Source: Pseudomonas paraversuta
GTDB lineage: Bacteria > Pseudomonadota > Gammaproteobacteria > Pseudomonadales > Pseudomonadaceae
Direction of reading: 5' to 3'
NCBI RefSeq assembly: GCF_904063065.1
Contig: NZ_CAJFCL010000003.1
Coordinates: 310,001 to 374,000 of the forward strand
Length of the DNA stretch: 64,000 nt
Position numbers and translations under genes: made by a program. The stretch's first letter is position 1; each line of letters opens with the position of its first letter. Shown in pieces: positions 27,718-36,412 of this stretch. Below the pieces are notes generated by a model. It saw only the letters and a program-made list of their open reading frames with translations, was not told the DNA's origin and ran no database searches.

Positions 27718-28422
27718 GTGAAAAAAGTGATAGGTGGTGGCCTTCTTGCGAAGAGCTTTTCTGGCCTTGGTTTCTCTGCCGATTGCCTTATTCTTGCTTC
27801 TGGGGTTTCCAATTCAGCGGAGCAACGGGCGTCCGAGTTCCGCCGCGAGTTTGAGCTTGTGCGGAATCAGATTGAAGATAATCCAATGTTGCCTGTAGTT
27901 TATTTCTCTACCTGCAGCGTTTATCAGAAAAAGCAGACACCCTACACGCGTCATAAACTGGAAATGGAAGAGTACGTCTCGAAGCATGCGGATTCGTTTT
28001 ATATTTACCGATTACCGCAGGTGGTAGGTGTCGTAAAAAATCTTACGCTGATCAGTTATTTGGTGAATGCGGTTCTTGATGGTGAAACGGTTACCGTTCA
28101 GAAGTATGCAAAAAGAAATCTCCTGGATATCAAGGACGTTGTAAGGCTTTCTCACTATCTTATTGAAAATAAGATAGGGTGTAACACTATTCAAAACCTG
28201 GCGTCGATTGCGGCTGTTCCAATTGCAGATATTTTGTCTGAGGTCTCGAGCATTCTGGGTGTAAGTGCGCGCTCAAATGTGGTTGAACTGGGTGAGAGCT
28301 ATGATATTTCTGTTGATTTCATCATCGAGCAATTTGGCAAGGCTGACCCAGTTTTGAGTGACAACTACTGGACACAAGTGCTGCGCAGCTACGTACCACT
28401 GCTTTCAAAGGGAACTGATTGA
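27718..28422 (+). CDS. Short NAD(P)-dependent epimerase/dehydratase-like protein
   Basis: A 234-residue protein related to extended SDR sugar epimerases but about 80 residues shorter than usual. It begins with a Rossmann-like glycine cluster (VIGGGLLAKSF) and keeps YFSTCSVY and a YxxxK active-site pattern (YTRHK at about residue 83); LDIKDVV is the usual ribbon after the active site. GTG at 27718 was chosen because it opens the Rossmann strand and GTGGGGTGG lies just ahead. Its AT-rich codon use matches the neighbours. Possible roles are a sugar 4-ketoreductase or epimerase; no product can be named. Confidence 0.65.
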   Translation: MKKVIGGGLLAKSFSGLGFSADCLILASGVSNSAEQRASEFRREFELVRNQIEDNPMLPVVYFSTCSVYQKKQTPYTRHKLEMEEYVSKHADSFYIYRLPQVVGVVKNLTLISYLVNAVLDGETVTVQKYAKRNLLDIKDVVRLSHYLIENKIGCNTIQNLASIAAVPIADILSEVSSILGVSARSNVVELGESYDISVDFIIEQFGKADPVLSDNYWTQVLRSYVPLLSKGTD

Positions 28423-28435
28423 TGGGATATCCTCT

Positions 28436-29572
28436 ATGACAAATCCAAGTGCCCCCAAGATTCTGATCAATTGCTCCAACTTGCACGTTGGGGGGGCGGT
28501 TGCAGTGGCATCGTCATTTATTGATTGTCTCAGCCGATTTGAGGACGTTCGCGCAGACATATCGTTGCTGATTTCTTCGCTGGTCCTGAAAAATCTTAAT
28601 TCATTGGGGACCGATACCTCGATTTTCAAGAGTGTGATAGTGCTGGATTGCTACGGAATTAAATCGCTGTGGCAGGGCGTCGATAAACACTTTATCGGCC
28701 AGGATGTTGTATTTACTGTGTTCGGCCCGTCCTATTTTTTGTTTAAACGTACCCATCACTTATTTGGATTTGCTCAGCCGTCTATTATTTATCCGAATAA
28801 TTCGATGACTGAGCGAATGGGCTTGATACCGCGCCTAAAGCTAAAGGCAAAGTTCAAGCTGCAGGAGTTGTTTTTTTCGCGAGCTGATCAGTTTGTCGTA
28901 GAGCTTGAGCATGTGAAAGTGGGGCTTGAGAAGTTGTACTTCTTTCAGGGTAAGCCGATCGATGTTGTATATAGTACGGTGGACTCGGTATTCAGTCAGC
29001 CTGAGCGCTGGCAGCCGGTGGCCATTCCCGATACGACGTCTATCAAGCTTGGTATCATCTCGCGCAACTACCCGCACAAGAATCTGGCTTGCCTGCCGAT
29101 GTTGAAACAGGTACTGCGCGAGCGCCATTCTCTTGCTGTTGATTTTTTTGTGACGTTCCCCGAGCAGGAGTGGAAGCAATGTACGCCATTTTTCAGGGCG
29201 AATATCGTCAACGTAGGTCCCTTGACTCTCACTCAGTGTCCAAGTTTCTACACCGCGATGGACGGAGTTATTTTTCCGAGCCTGCTGGAGTGCTTTTCTG
29301 CTGTGCCGATCGAAACCATGATGATGAAACGGCCGCTTTTTGCTTCTGATCTGCCCTTTATCAGGGACTGTTGCCATGAGCATGCACACTATTTTGATCC
29401 GCTGAACGTTGATGCCATGGCTGACGTAATCGCTGACTATTACTCAGCTTTGCCAGCAGCACACGAAAAACCGCTTGCAGATGCTTACGACTTTGTCCAA
29501 GGCTACCCGGGGCCGAATCAGCGGGCCCAAGCGTATCTTGATCTTGTGCTCAAAGCTGCAGCGCAGCGTTAA
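28436..29572 (+). CDS. Family 4-type glycosyltransferase
   Basis: A 378-residue GT-B fold transferase. The N-terminal part begins KILINCSNLHVGGAVAVASSF (the glycine-rich acceptor-side loop), and the C-terminal Rossmann half has KLGIISRNYPHKNL near residue 205 and PSLLECFSAVPIETMM near 285, the E-x7-E-like donor-binding motif of GT1/GT4 families. It likely adds one sugar of the O-unit. The ATG at 28436 lies 13 bp after the previous gene. Donor unknown. Confidence 0.85.
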   Translation: MTNPSAPKILINCSNLHVGGAVAVASSFIDCLSRFEDVRADISLLISSLVLKNLNSLGTDTSIFKSVIVLDCYGIKSLWQGVDKHFIGQDVVFTVFGPSYFLFKRTHHLFGFAQPSIIYPNNSMTERMGLIPRLKLKAKFKLQELFFSRADQFVVELEHVKVGLEKLYFFQGKPIDVVYSTVDSVFSQPERWQPVAIPDTTSIKLGIISRNYPHKNLACLPMLKQVLRERHSLAVDFFVTFPEQEWKQCTPFFRANIVNVGPLTLTQCPSFYTAMDGVIFPSLLECFSAVPIETMMMKRPLFASDLPFIRDCCHEHAHYFDPLNVDAMADVIADYYSALPAAHEKPLADAYDFVQGYPGPNQRAQAYLDLVLKAAAQR

Positions 29573-29620
29573 CAACATTAATACCTATTTTGATATTTTT
29601 ACCGAATTCGGGGGATGTAT

Positions 29621-30655
29621 ATGTTTAAAGATAAAACCCTTTTGATTACCGGTGGGACCGGCTCGTTCGGGAACGCTGTTCTCAAGCGCTTTCTCGATGG
29701 TGATATCGGCGAAATTCGTATCTTCAGCCGGGACGAGAAAAAGCAAGACGACATGCGCAAGCGTTATGCAAGTTCGAAGCTGAAGTTTTACATTGGTGAT
29801 GTCAGAGACTATCAAAGTGTCCTTAACGCCACGCGTGGTGTTGACTTCATTTATCATGCCGCCGCTCTCAAGCAGGTTCCATCCTGTGAGTTTCACCCGA
29901 TGGAAGCTGTCAAAACCAACGTTATCGGCACCGATAACGTTCTTGAAGCTGCTATCCAGAACCAGGTCAGCCGGGTCGTGTGCCTTAGCACCGACAAAGC
30001 GGTTTACCCGATCAATGCCATGGGTATTTCCAAGGCAATGATGGAAAAGGTGATGGTTGCCAAGTCGCGGAACGTCGATGAGAAAAAAACCGTCATCTGC
30101 GGGACACGCTACGGTAACGTGATGGCGTCCCGTGGCTCGGTTATTCCGTTGTTTATCGAGCAGATCCGTGCCGGTAAGTCTCTGTCGATTACCGATCCGA
30201 ACATGACACGCTTCATGATGACGCTTGCTGACGCCGTGGATCTGGTTCTCTATGCCTTTGAGCATGGCAACAACGGTGATCTGTTCGTGCAAAAAGCACC
30301 CGCTGCGACGGTTGAGACACTCGCCCATGCATTGACGGATCTTCTGGGCAAGCCAGACCATCCGGTGCAGATCATCGGTACTCGTCACGGCGAAAAGTTG
30401 TACGAAGCGCTGTTGAGTCGCGAAGAAATGGCCTGCGCCGAAGATCGCGGTGATTACTTCCGTGTACCGCCAGACCTGCGTGATCTCAACTACAGCAAGT
30501 TTGTTGAAGAGGGCGAAGAAAAGATCTCCCGCACCGAAGACTATAACTCGCACAATACCCAGCGCCTGGATATTGAGGGTATGCAGAAGTTGCTGTTGAA
30601 GCTTGACTTCATGCGCGCCATCCAGCGCGGCGAGCATGCTACGCCCGAGGAGTGA
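29621..30655 (+). CDS. UDP-GlcNAc 4,6-dehydratase/5-epimerase (FnlA/WbjB/CapE type)
   Basis: A 344-residue extended SDR starting the UDP-L-FucNAc route: it dehydrates and epimerises UDP-GlcNAc. The NADP motif is TGGTGSFG (about residues 10-17). The active-site region reads STDKAVYPINAMGISK, with Met in place of the usual Tyr of YxxxK, as in the FlaA1/CapE/WbpM group. ATG at 29621 follows GGGG at a good distance. The next two genes complete the pathway, so the assignment is strong; symbols fnlA, wbjB or capE would all fit. Confidence 0.93.
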   Translation: MFKDKTLLITGGTGSFGNAVLKRFLDGDIGEIRIFSRDEKKQDDMRKRYASSKLKFYIGDVRDYQSVLNATRGVDFIYHAAALKQVPSCEFHPMEAVKTNVIGTDNVLEAAIQNQVSRVVCLSTDKAVYPINAMGISKAMMEKVMVAKSRNVDEKKTVICGTRYGNVMASRGSVIPLFIEQIRAGKSLSITDPNMTRFMMTLADAVDLVLYAFEHGNNGDLFVQKAPAATVETLAHALTDLLGKPDHPVQIIGTRHGEKLYEALLSREEMACAEDRGDYFRVPPDLRDLNYSKFVEEGEEKISRTEDYNSHNTQRLDIEGMQKLLLKLDFMRAIQRGEHATPEE

Positions 30656-30657
30656 TC

Positions 30658-31776
30658 ATGAAAGTTCTTATCACAGGTGCGAACGGGTTCGTCGGTAAAA
30701 ATTTGACCGTCCATTTAGGCGAACGCCAGGACGTCGAGGTTTTTCGTTTTTCCCGGGAAAATGACCCCCAGGAGCTGGCTCCACTGGTAGCACAGGTTGA
30801 TTTTGTATTTCACCTGGCAGGTGTGAACCGTCCGCAGGATCCAGAAGAATTCAAAACCGGGAATGCTGATCTGACCCGTGAGTTGGCAGAGGCGATTGCC
30901 GCCAGTGGCCGCAAGATCCCTCTGATCTATACCTCGTCGATCCAGGCAGCCCAGGATAATGCCTATGGTTCAAGCAAGCGTGCTGCCGAAGAGGCATTGA
31001 ACAAGCTCGCTGCCGAGCACGGCTCGCCTGTGTACCTGTTCCGTTTGCCTAATGTCTTTGGTAAATGGGCGCGTCCGAACTATAACTCTGCGGTCGCCAC
31101 TTTTTGCCATAACATCGCCCGTGGGCTGCCTGTACAGATCAACGATCCCGGCGCAAGTATTACGCTTGTCTATATCGATGATGTAATCAGGAGCTTTATT
31201 TCGGTGATGGACGGGCTGGTCGTGCCGGCGCCATTCAACGAAGTGGTGCCGCAGTATCAGATTACGGTCGGAGAACTTTCGCAGCAGTTGCAAGCTTTCC
31301 GCGACAGTCGTGGCACTTTGATCACCGAGCGTGTGGGAACGGGCCTGACTCGTGCTCTGTACTCTACCTACCTCAGCTACCTGCCTCCGGAAAGCTTTAC
31401 CTATGAGGTGCCTAAATATGGTGATCCTCGTGGTGAGTTTGTGGAAATGCTCAAAACCCCTGATGCCGGGCAGTTTTCATTTTTTACCGCCCATCCGGGT
31501 GTCACGCGGGGCGGGCACTATCACCATTCCAAGACTGAAAAGTTCCTGGTCATCCGTGGTGAAGCCTGCTTCAGATTCAGGCATATCGTTTCCGGCGAGT
31601 TTTATGAGCTGTTCACCGATGGCGTGAAACCGGTCATTGTTGAAACGGTACCTGGATGGACGCACGACATCACGAATGTGGGTGAAGGCGAAATGATAGT
31701 CATGCTTTGGGCAAATGAAATTTTTGACCGGGAGCATCCTGATACTTACGCCTTGGCGGTCGGTACGCAGGCTTGA
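30658..31776 (+). CDS. UDP-2-acetamido-2,6-dideoxy-L-talose synthase (FnlB/WbjC/CapF type)
   Basis: A 372-residue two-domain enzyme: an N-terminal NAD(P)-dependent SDR reductase (TGANGFVGKN at about residues 7-16, active site near YGSSKRAAEE) and a C-terminal cupin (about 255-370, GGHYHHSKTEKFLV) with metal-binding histidines that performs the C3 epimerisation. This domain pair is diagnostic of CapF/WbjC. GAGGAG six bases before the ATG is an excellent ribosome site. It lies 2 bp after the FnlA-type gene. Confidence 0.94.
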   Translation: MKVLITGANGFVGKNLTVHLGERQDVEVFRFSRENDPQELAPLVAQVDFVFHLAGVNRPQDPEEFKTGNADLTRELAEAIAASGRKIPLIYTSSIQAAQDNAYGSSKRAAEEALNKLAAEHGSPVYLFRLPNVFGKWARPNYNSAVATFCHNIARGLPVQINDPGASITLVYIDDVIRSFISVMDGLVVPAPFNEVVPQYQITVGELSQQLQAFRDSRGTLITERVGTGLTRALYSTYLSYLPPESFTYEVPKYGDPRGEFVEMLKTPDAGQFSFFTAHPGVTRGGHYHHSKTEKFLVIRGEACFRFRHIVSGEFYELFTDGVKPVIVETVPGWTHDITNVGEGEMIVMLWANEIFDREHPDTYALAVGTQA

Positions 31777-31792
31777 GGGGAAGAGGCGGAGA

Positions 31793-32929
31793 ATGAACAT
31801 GAAGCAGATGAAAGTTGTAACTGTTGTAGGTACTCGACCGGAGATTATCCGTCTGTCGCGCGTGATGGCGGCCTTGGACGAGCATTGTGAGCATATTCTG
31901 GTCCACACGGGCCAGAACTATGACTACGAACTCAATCAGATTTTTTTTGATGATCTTGGTATTCGTAAACCGGATTTCTTCCTCAATGCAGCAGGTGCCA
32001 GCGGTGCGGAAACGATCGGTAATGTGATCATTGCAGTCGATCGGGTACTGGCAGAAGTGAGCCCTGAGGCACTCTTGGTGCTTGGGGACACTAACAGCTG
32101 CATGGCTGTTATTCCTGCCAAACGTCGCAAGATTCCTACGTTCCATATGGAAGCCGGTAATCGTTGTTTTGATATGCGCGTTCCGGAAGAGATCAACCGC
32201 CGCATTGTTGACCACACCGCGGATATCAACCTGACGTATAGCACCATTGCGCGTGATTACCTGTTGCGTGAAGGTTTGCCGCCAGACATGGTCATCAAGA
32301 CCGGTAGCCCGATGTTTGAAGTACTTCAATACTATCGCCCGGGTATTGAAGCGTCTGATGTACTTGAGCGCCTGGGTCTTGAAGCCGGCAAGTTTTTTGT
32401 GGTCAGCGCACACCGTGAAGAGAATATCGATTCCGATAAGAACTTCCTGAAGCTGGTGGATGTGTTGAACGAGGTCGCCGCACATTTCGGGTACCCGGTA
32501 ATCGTTTCAACCCACCCTCGCACGCAAAAACGCGTTGACGCGCTGGGCATCACATTTCATGAAAATGTGCGTTTGCTCAAGCCCTTGGGCTTCAAGGATT
32601 ACAACAAGCTGCAACTGGAGTCCAAGGCAGCACTGTCTGACAGCGGTACCATCAATGAAGAATCGTCGATTCTCAACTTCCCGGCCCTGAACCTGCGCGA
32701 AGCCCATGAGCGTCCAGAGGGTATGGAAGAGGCGGCGGTGATGATGGTTGGCCTGGAAGTGGAGCGTGTAATGCAGGGCCTGCAGTTGCTCGACAGCCAG
32801 GAGCGCGGGACTGACCGTACGTTGCGTCTTGTCGCAGATTACAGCATGCCAAACGTTGCCGCTAAAGTGGTTCGAATCATTCACAGCTATCGTGATTATG
32901 TGATGCGTGTAGTCTGGAAAAGGTATTAA
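31793..32929 (+). CDS. UDP-L-FucNAc-forming 2-epimerase (FnlC/WbjD/CapG type)
   Basis: A 378-residue non-hydrolysing UDP-GlcNAc-2-epimerase-family protein (GTRPEIIRLS near the N-terminus, HTGQNYD, SAHREENID, SDSGTINEESS). In the FnlABC/WbjBCD/CapEFG set this enzyme inverts C2 to give UDP-N-acetyl-L-fucosamine. ATG at 31793 was chosen because the family begins there and GAGGCGGAGA precedes it; the frame is open back into the capF-like gene. The wbuB-like gene starts 4 bp after its stop. Confidence 0.94.
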   Translation: MNMKQMKVVTVVGTRPEIIRLSRVMAALDEHCEHILVHTGQNYDYELNQIFFDDLGIRKPDFFLNAAGASGAETIGNVIIAVDRVLAEVSPEALLVLGDTNSCMAVIPAKRRKIPTFHMEAGNRCFDMRVPEEINRRIVDHTADINLTYSTIARDYLLREGLPPDMVIKTGSPMFEVLQYYRPGIEASDVLERLGLEAGKFFVVSAHREENIDSDKNFLKLVDVLNEVAAHFGYPVIVSTHPRTQKRVDALGITFHENVRLLKPLGFKDYNKLQLESKAALSDSGTINEESSILNFPALNLREAHERPEGMEEAAVMMVGLEVERVMQGLQLLDSQERGTDRTLRLVADYSMPNVAAKVVRIIHSYRDYVMRVVWKRY

Positions 32930-32933
32930 TTAA

Positions 32934-34166
32934 ATGGCAGTCCGTGTTTTGCTTTTGACTCAGTGGTTCGATCCAGAACCCACATTCAAGGGATTGGTTT
33001 TTGCACGAGAGCTGGTGAAGCAGGGATTTGACGTCGAGGTGGTTACCGGATTTCCCAACTACCCAGGCGGCAAGATTTATCCTGGCTTCAAGATGCGCTT
33101 GATTCAGAAAGAAGTAATTGATGGAGTCAAGGTTACACGGCTGCCTTTATACCCAAGTCATGGTCAAAGTGGTTTGGGCAGGGTCGCGAACTATATAAGC
33201 TTTGCGGCCACAAGTTTATTCTACGGTTTGTTTGGTGCAAAACGGCCGGATGTGATCTACGCCTATCATCCGCCGTTGACGGTGGGTATTGCCGCCGTGT
33301 TCATCAGGTTTTTTCGCCGTGTGCCAGTGGTCTATGACATTCAGGACATGTGGCCTGATACGTTGCGGGCAACGGGGATGTTTTCAAACGAAAAGGCATT
33401 GAATGTCGTTTCAAAAGTATGTGATTGGGTCTATCGCCATGTTGATCAAGTCGTGGTTCTGTCGCCGGGCTTCAAGCGTCTGCTGATCGAGCGTGATGTG
33501 CCCGAAAAGAAAATCGAGGTTATTTATAACTGGTGCGCCGAAGATCAGATTACGGCAAGCACCCACCAGGTTCCGGACGGTTTTCCCGACGCATCGCGCT
33601 TTCGTGTGCTTTTTGCCGGGAATATGGGGAAAGCCCAGGCACTCGATTCGGTGCTCGATGCGGCCAAAATTTTGCAGTTGCGCGACAAGGCCATGGTTTT
33701 CGTATTTCTGGGTGGCGGTGTCGAAGTCAAGCGCCTGGAGCAAAGGGTGAGCGATGAGGGGTTGAATAATGTGGTGTTCCTGCCGGCGGTTTCCATGGCG
33801 CAGGTCGGCAACTACCTGAGCAGCGCGGATGCGTTGCTGGTCCACCTTAAAAAAGACCCATTGTTTACTATCACCATTCCCTCCAAGACGCAGGCGTACA
33901 TGGCAGTGGGCAAGCCGTTGCTGATGGGTGTGGATGGTGATGCGGCGGACCTGGTCAACCAAAGCGGATGTGGCCATATTGCACAATCACAAGATCCTGA
34001 TTCATTGGTTGATGCGGTTGATAAACTCATGAACGCCACACCCGCCGAGCGCGCTGCGATGTCCGAGAACGGGCGTGATTTCTATCGCGCCAATTTGTCC
34101 TTGCGCAAGGGTGTCGAAAGTTTTGCAGTGATCTTCAAGCGACTGGCCGGGAAGCGTGGTCAGTGA
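32934..34166 (+). CDS. wbuB: WbuB-type glycosyltransferase, likely L-FucNAc transferase
   Basis: A 410-residue GT4-family transferase whose N-terminus (LLLTQWFDPEPTFKGLVFARELV, then VVTGFPNYPGG) is typical of WbuB/WbjE proteins that follow the UDP-L-FucNAc genes in other O-antigen loci. The C-terminal half has the donor-binding GNMGKAQ segment near residue 225. It probably adds L-FucNAc to the lipid-linked first sugar. Context and similarity agree; linkage is not readable. Confidence 0.88.
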   Translation: MAVRVLLLTQWFDPEPTFKGLVFARELVKQGFDVEVVTGFPNYPGGKIYPGFKMRLIQKEVIDGVKVTRLPLYPSHGQSGLGRVANYISFAATSLFYGLFGAKRPDVIYAYHPPLTVGIAAVFIRFFRRVPVVYDIQDMWPDTLRATGMFSNEKALNVVSKVCDWVYRHVDQVVVLSPGFKRLLIERDVPEKKIEVIYNWCAEDQITASTHQVPDGFPDASRFRVLFAGNMGKAQALDSVLDAAKILQLRDKAMVFVFLGGGVEVKRLEQRVSDEGLNNVVFLPAVSMAQVGNYLSSADALLVHLKKDPLFTITIPSKTQAYMAVGKPLLMGVDGDAADLVNQSGCGHIAQSQDPDSLVDAVDKLMNATPAERAAMSENGRDFYRANLSLRKGVESFAVIFKRLAGKRGQ

Positions 34167-34217
34167 CAGCCTTGGAAGTTAAAGTGTCAATATCAGGACA
34201 GAGTGCGGGATTGCCAG

Positions 34218-34811
34218 ATGCTTAAGCGGTTATTTGATGTAGTTGCGTCGTTTTTCGGGCTGTTATTGCTTTCGCCCGTCATTGCTGTTGTCGCCTGGCA
34301 AGTCCGTCGGAAGCTGGGCACACCTGTACTTTTTCGTCAGGTACGTCCGGGGTTACATGGCAAACCCTTTGAGATGATCAAGTTCCGCACCATGAAAGAC
34401 GCGTGCGACGCGCATGGCAACCCACTCCCTGACTCTGAACGCATGACAGCATTTGGCTCGTTCCTGCGTTCCAGCAGTCTGGATGAGCTTCCAGGCTTGT
34501 GGAATGTTTTAAAAGGCGAGATGAGCTTGGTTGGGCCGCGTCCGTTATTAATGGAATACCTGCCGCTTTACAACGCGCAACAGTACCGCCGGCACGAAGT
34601 TCGTCCTGGTGTAACCGGCTGGGCACAAGTCAACGGACGTAATGCGTTGAGCTGGGAAGATAAGTTTAAACTCGATGTATGGTACGTAGACAACCGGAGT
34701 ATCTGGCTGGATGTGAAGATTGTCTTCCTGACGCTGAAAAAAGTGCTCATCCGAGAGGGGATCAGTGCCGATGGTGAAGTAACCATGTCGAAGTTTACGG
34801 GGGGGCAATAA
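34218..34811 (+). CDS. Initiating phosphoglycosyl transferase (PglC-type sugar transferase)
   Basis: A 197-residue monotopic phosphoglycosyl transferase. It has an N-terminal re-entrant membrane helix (KRLFDVVASFFGLLLLSPVI), then FEMIKFRTM, the catalytic Asp-Glu pair in SLDELPGLWNVLKG, and VGPRPLL. It loads a sugar phosphate onto undecaprenyl phosphate, starting O-unit synthesis. Its size matches the small PglC type, not the large WbaP type, which suits a diacetamido-bacillosamine-like donor made by neighbouring PglD/PglE/WbpM-type enzymes. ATG at 34218 was preferred; GTG at 34203 is possible. Its stop overlaps the next start. Confidence 0.92.
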   Translation: MLKRLFDVVASFFGLLLLSPVIAVVAWQVRRKLGTPVLFRQVRPGLHGKPFEMIKFRTMKDACDAHGNPLPDSERMTAFGSFLRSSSLDELPGLWNVLKGEMSLVGPRPLLMEYLPLYNAQQYRRHEVRPGVTGWAQVNGRNALSWEDKFKLDVWYVDNRSIWLDVKIVFLTLKKVLIREGISADGEVTMSKFTGGQ

Positions 34812-35428
34812 TGAAGCGCTTAGCCATTGTCGGCGCCGGGGGCCATGGCAAGGTCGTTGCTGATACGGCGGAGTGTTGTGGCTGGGAAGTTGTCGAGTTC
34901 TTTGAAGACAACTGGTCTGGTCGTGAGACGAACGGCGCCTGGCGTATTGCAGGTGATACTTCGACTTTGTTGAACCATGCCCGTGATTACGATGGTGTCG
35001 TTGTGGCCATCGGAAACAATGCGGTACGCCTCGCCAAGCTCAAGGAGCTGGCGGGGGCAGGGGCGCAGTTGGTTTCGTTGATCCACCCCGACGCAACAAT
35101 CAGCCGTTATGCTGCGATAGGTACGGGGTCGGTGGTTTTCGCAGGCGTAGTGGTGAATGCCGGTGCGCAAGTCGGATCAGGTGCGATTCTTAATACGGGA
35201 TGCAGTATTGATCACGACTGCGTACTTGGTGATGCTGTACATGTCAGTCCGGGCGCCAGACTTGCTGGCACTGTCCAGGTTGGCAGCATGAGCTGGATCG
35301 GTATCGGCGCCTGTGTCAGACAGTCCACACAGATCGGTTCTCATGTGATTGTGGGTGCAGGTGCGGCGGTAGTCAGTGATGTAGCTGATTCGCAGACAGT
35401 CGTTGGCGTACCGGCCAGGCCACGTTAA
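34811..35428 (+). CDS. PglD/NeuD-type sugar O/N-acetyltransferase
   Basis: A 205-residue acetyltransferase. The N-terminal part binds the nucleotide sugar (LAIVGAGGHGKVVADTA), and the C-terminal half (about 95-205) is a left-handed beta-helix of hexapeptide repeats. CSIDHDC holds His135 at the position of the catalytic base in PglD. It should N-acetylate UDP-4-amino-sugar to the diacetamido form. It is coupled to the PglC-type gene (TAATG). A decayed paralogue of its 3' half lies at 38645-38962, and the gene that should follow it is decayed at 35531-35780. Confidence 0.88.
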   Translation: MKRLAIVGAGGHGKVVADTAECCGWEVVEFFEDNWSGRETNGAWRIAGDTSTLLNHARDYDGVVVAIGNNAVRLAKLKELAGAGAQLVSLIHPDATISRYAAIGTGSVVFAGVVVNAGAQVGSGAILNTGCSIDHDCVLGDAVHVSPGARLAGTVQVGSMSWIGIGACVRQSTQIGSHVIVGAGAAVVSDVADSQTVVGVPARPR

Positions 35429-35530
35429 GCGGGCATGCGGTGTGTTGACCATGGGTGGCCATAAATAATTGCGGCGGACGAACCGGCGAATAATACGCCC
35501 CTTACTTTCTTCATCGAAATTAAGGGGTAA

Positions 35531-35780
35531 TGTGTTGCGCTGACACTCTCTTGTTTTTCCCCCTGGCCGTCTTTTACTACTGAAGAAACCGACGCGAAAC
35601 GCGATGTCATCGTTCAAAAAGGGCAATTATTTGATCGGCAAAGACTGCCAATAATTTTGAAATAATTTACTGCCTGGTCTGGCACCGAATATGCAACTGT
35701 GTTGCAAACAGCAATGTTATTCTCGATTTGGCACTGTTGGTGTCGGATCGTGATGGTTGAACTTCATCGGAAACAAATCG
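35531..35780 (+). pseudogene. Decayed 5' remnant of a PglE-type aminotransferase
   Basis: Aligned by eye, this stretch matches the first quarter of the intact aminotransferase gene at 39060. CCCTGGCCGTCTTTTACTAC corresponds to CCTTGGCCTTCCTTCACCGT, GCGATGTCAT is shared, and CTGCCTGGTCTGGCACCGAA corresponds to CGGCCTGGTCAGGTACTGAA. A start-like GTGTTG at 35531 lies about 103 bp after the pglD stop; on the other side the gap is 98 bp. An in-frame TGA appears within four codons and later frames are broken. Similarity fades after about 35780. Confidence 0.75.
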
Positions 35781-36412
35781 GATAACGCCGGCTCCTGGTC
35801 ATTTACACGAATGAGGCCGCAATACCTGCCATTCAAGCAGCAGATCAGAGCAGCAGATCACAATCGTTGGGCGAATGGTGAGCGGATCTGGCAGATCCCG
35901 GCCAGCGAGTGATTGTTTTTTTGCGTATGAAATGCGCGCCAGTGGTCGTACTGTCATTTACTTGAAGGCCAGACAGGTATCCCCAAAGGCCTAATGTACC
36001 TTTTGGCTGTCTGCCCGCTTAAGGCATCCCGGGTACAGGAGATACAAAAGCAAGGTCCGCAACGCGGTGATGTTGAATTGAGAGGTGAGAACTGTATCAT
36101 CCGCGCAGGGTTCTAAATTTTGGCGATCATTGAGCCTGTGCACATCCACAGAATTCACATGAATGCGTTTCAGGTAGGGGTCTATAGCCTGAGCAGATAG
36201 GGTTGGTGCTTGACTAGATGGTGGCATAACGAGCATCGGCAAAGGAACTGTTGACGCTGTGTCAAATTCATCACTCATTCGTCGACGTTCCGATGCAGTC
36301 GGGGTGAACCCGCAGCGGTGATTCTATTTGGCCGCTATGGAAAAGAAACAAGCCAGATGCGAGGCACTGGCGATTGCACCATACAATGGTAAACGGAAGA
36401 CCCATTAATGAA
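35781..36412. other. Non-coding scar between pglE remnant and rfaH-like gene
   Basis: About 630 bp without a recognisable gene on either strand. It contains a near-perfect 13-bp tandem repeat (AGCAGCAGATCAG then AGCAGCAGATCAC, 35836-35861). A minus-strand reading frame of 95 codons at 36278-35991 has no recognisable family. The region may hold the rfaH promoter and further decayed remains of the polysaccharide locus. Confidence 0.4.

Noticed and set aside
35177..35626. Minus-strand frame of 149 codons overlapping pglD and the pglE remnant
   Set aside because: Mostly antisense to the intact acetyltransferase gene; no motif and no operon context.
35991..36278. Minus-strand 95-codon frame upstream of rfaH
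   Set aside because: No recognisable motif, no convincing ribosome site, and it is in a region of decayed sequence.
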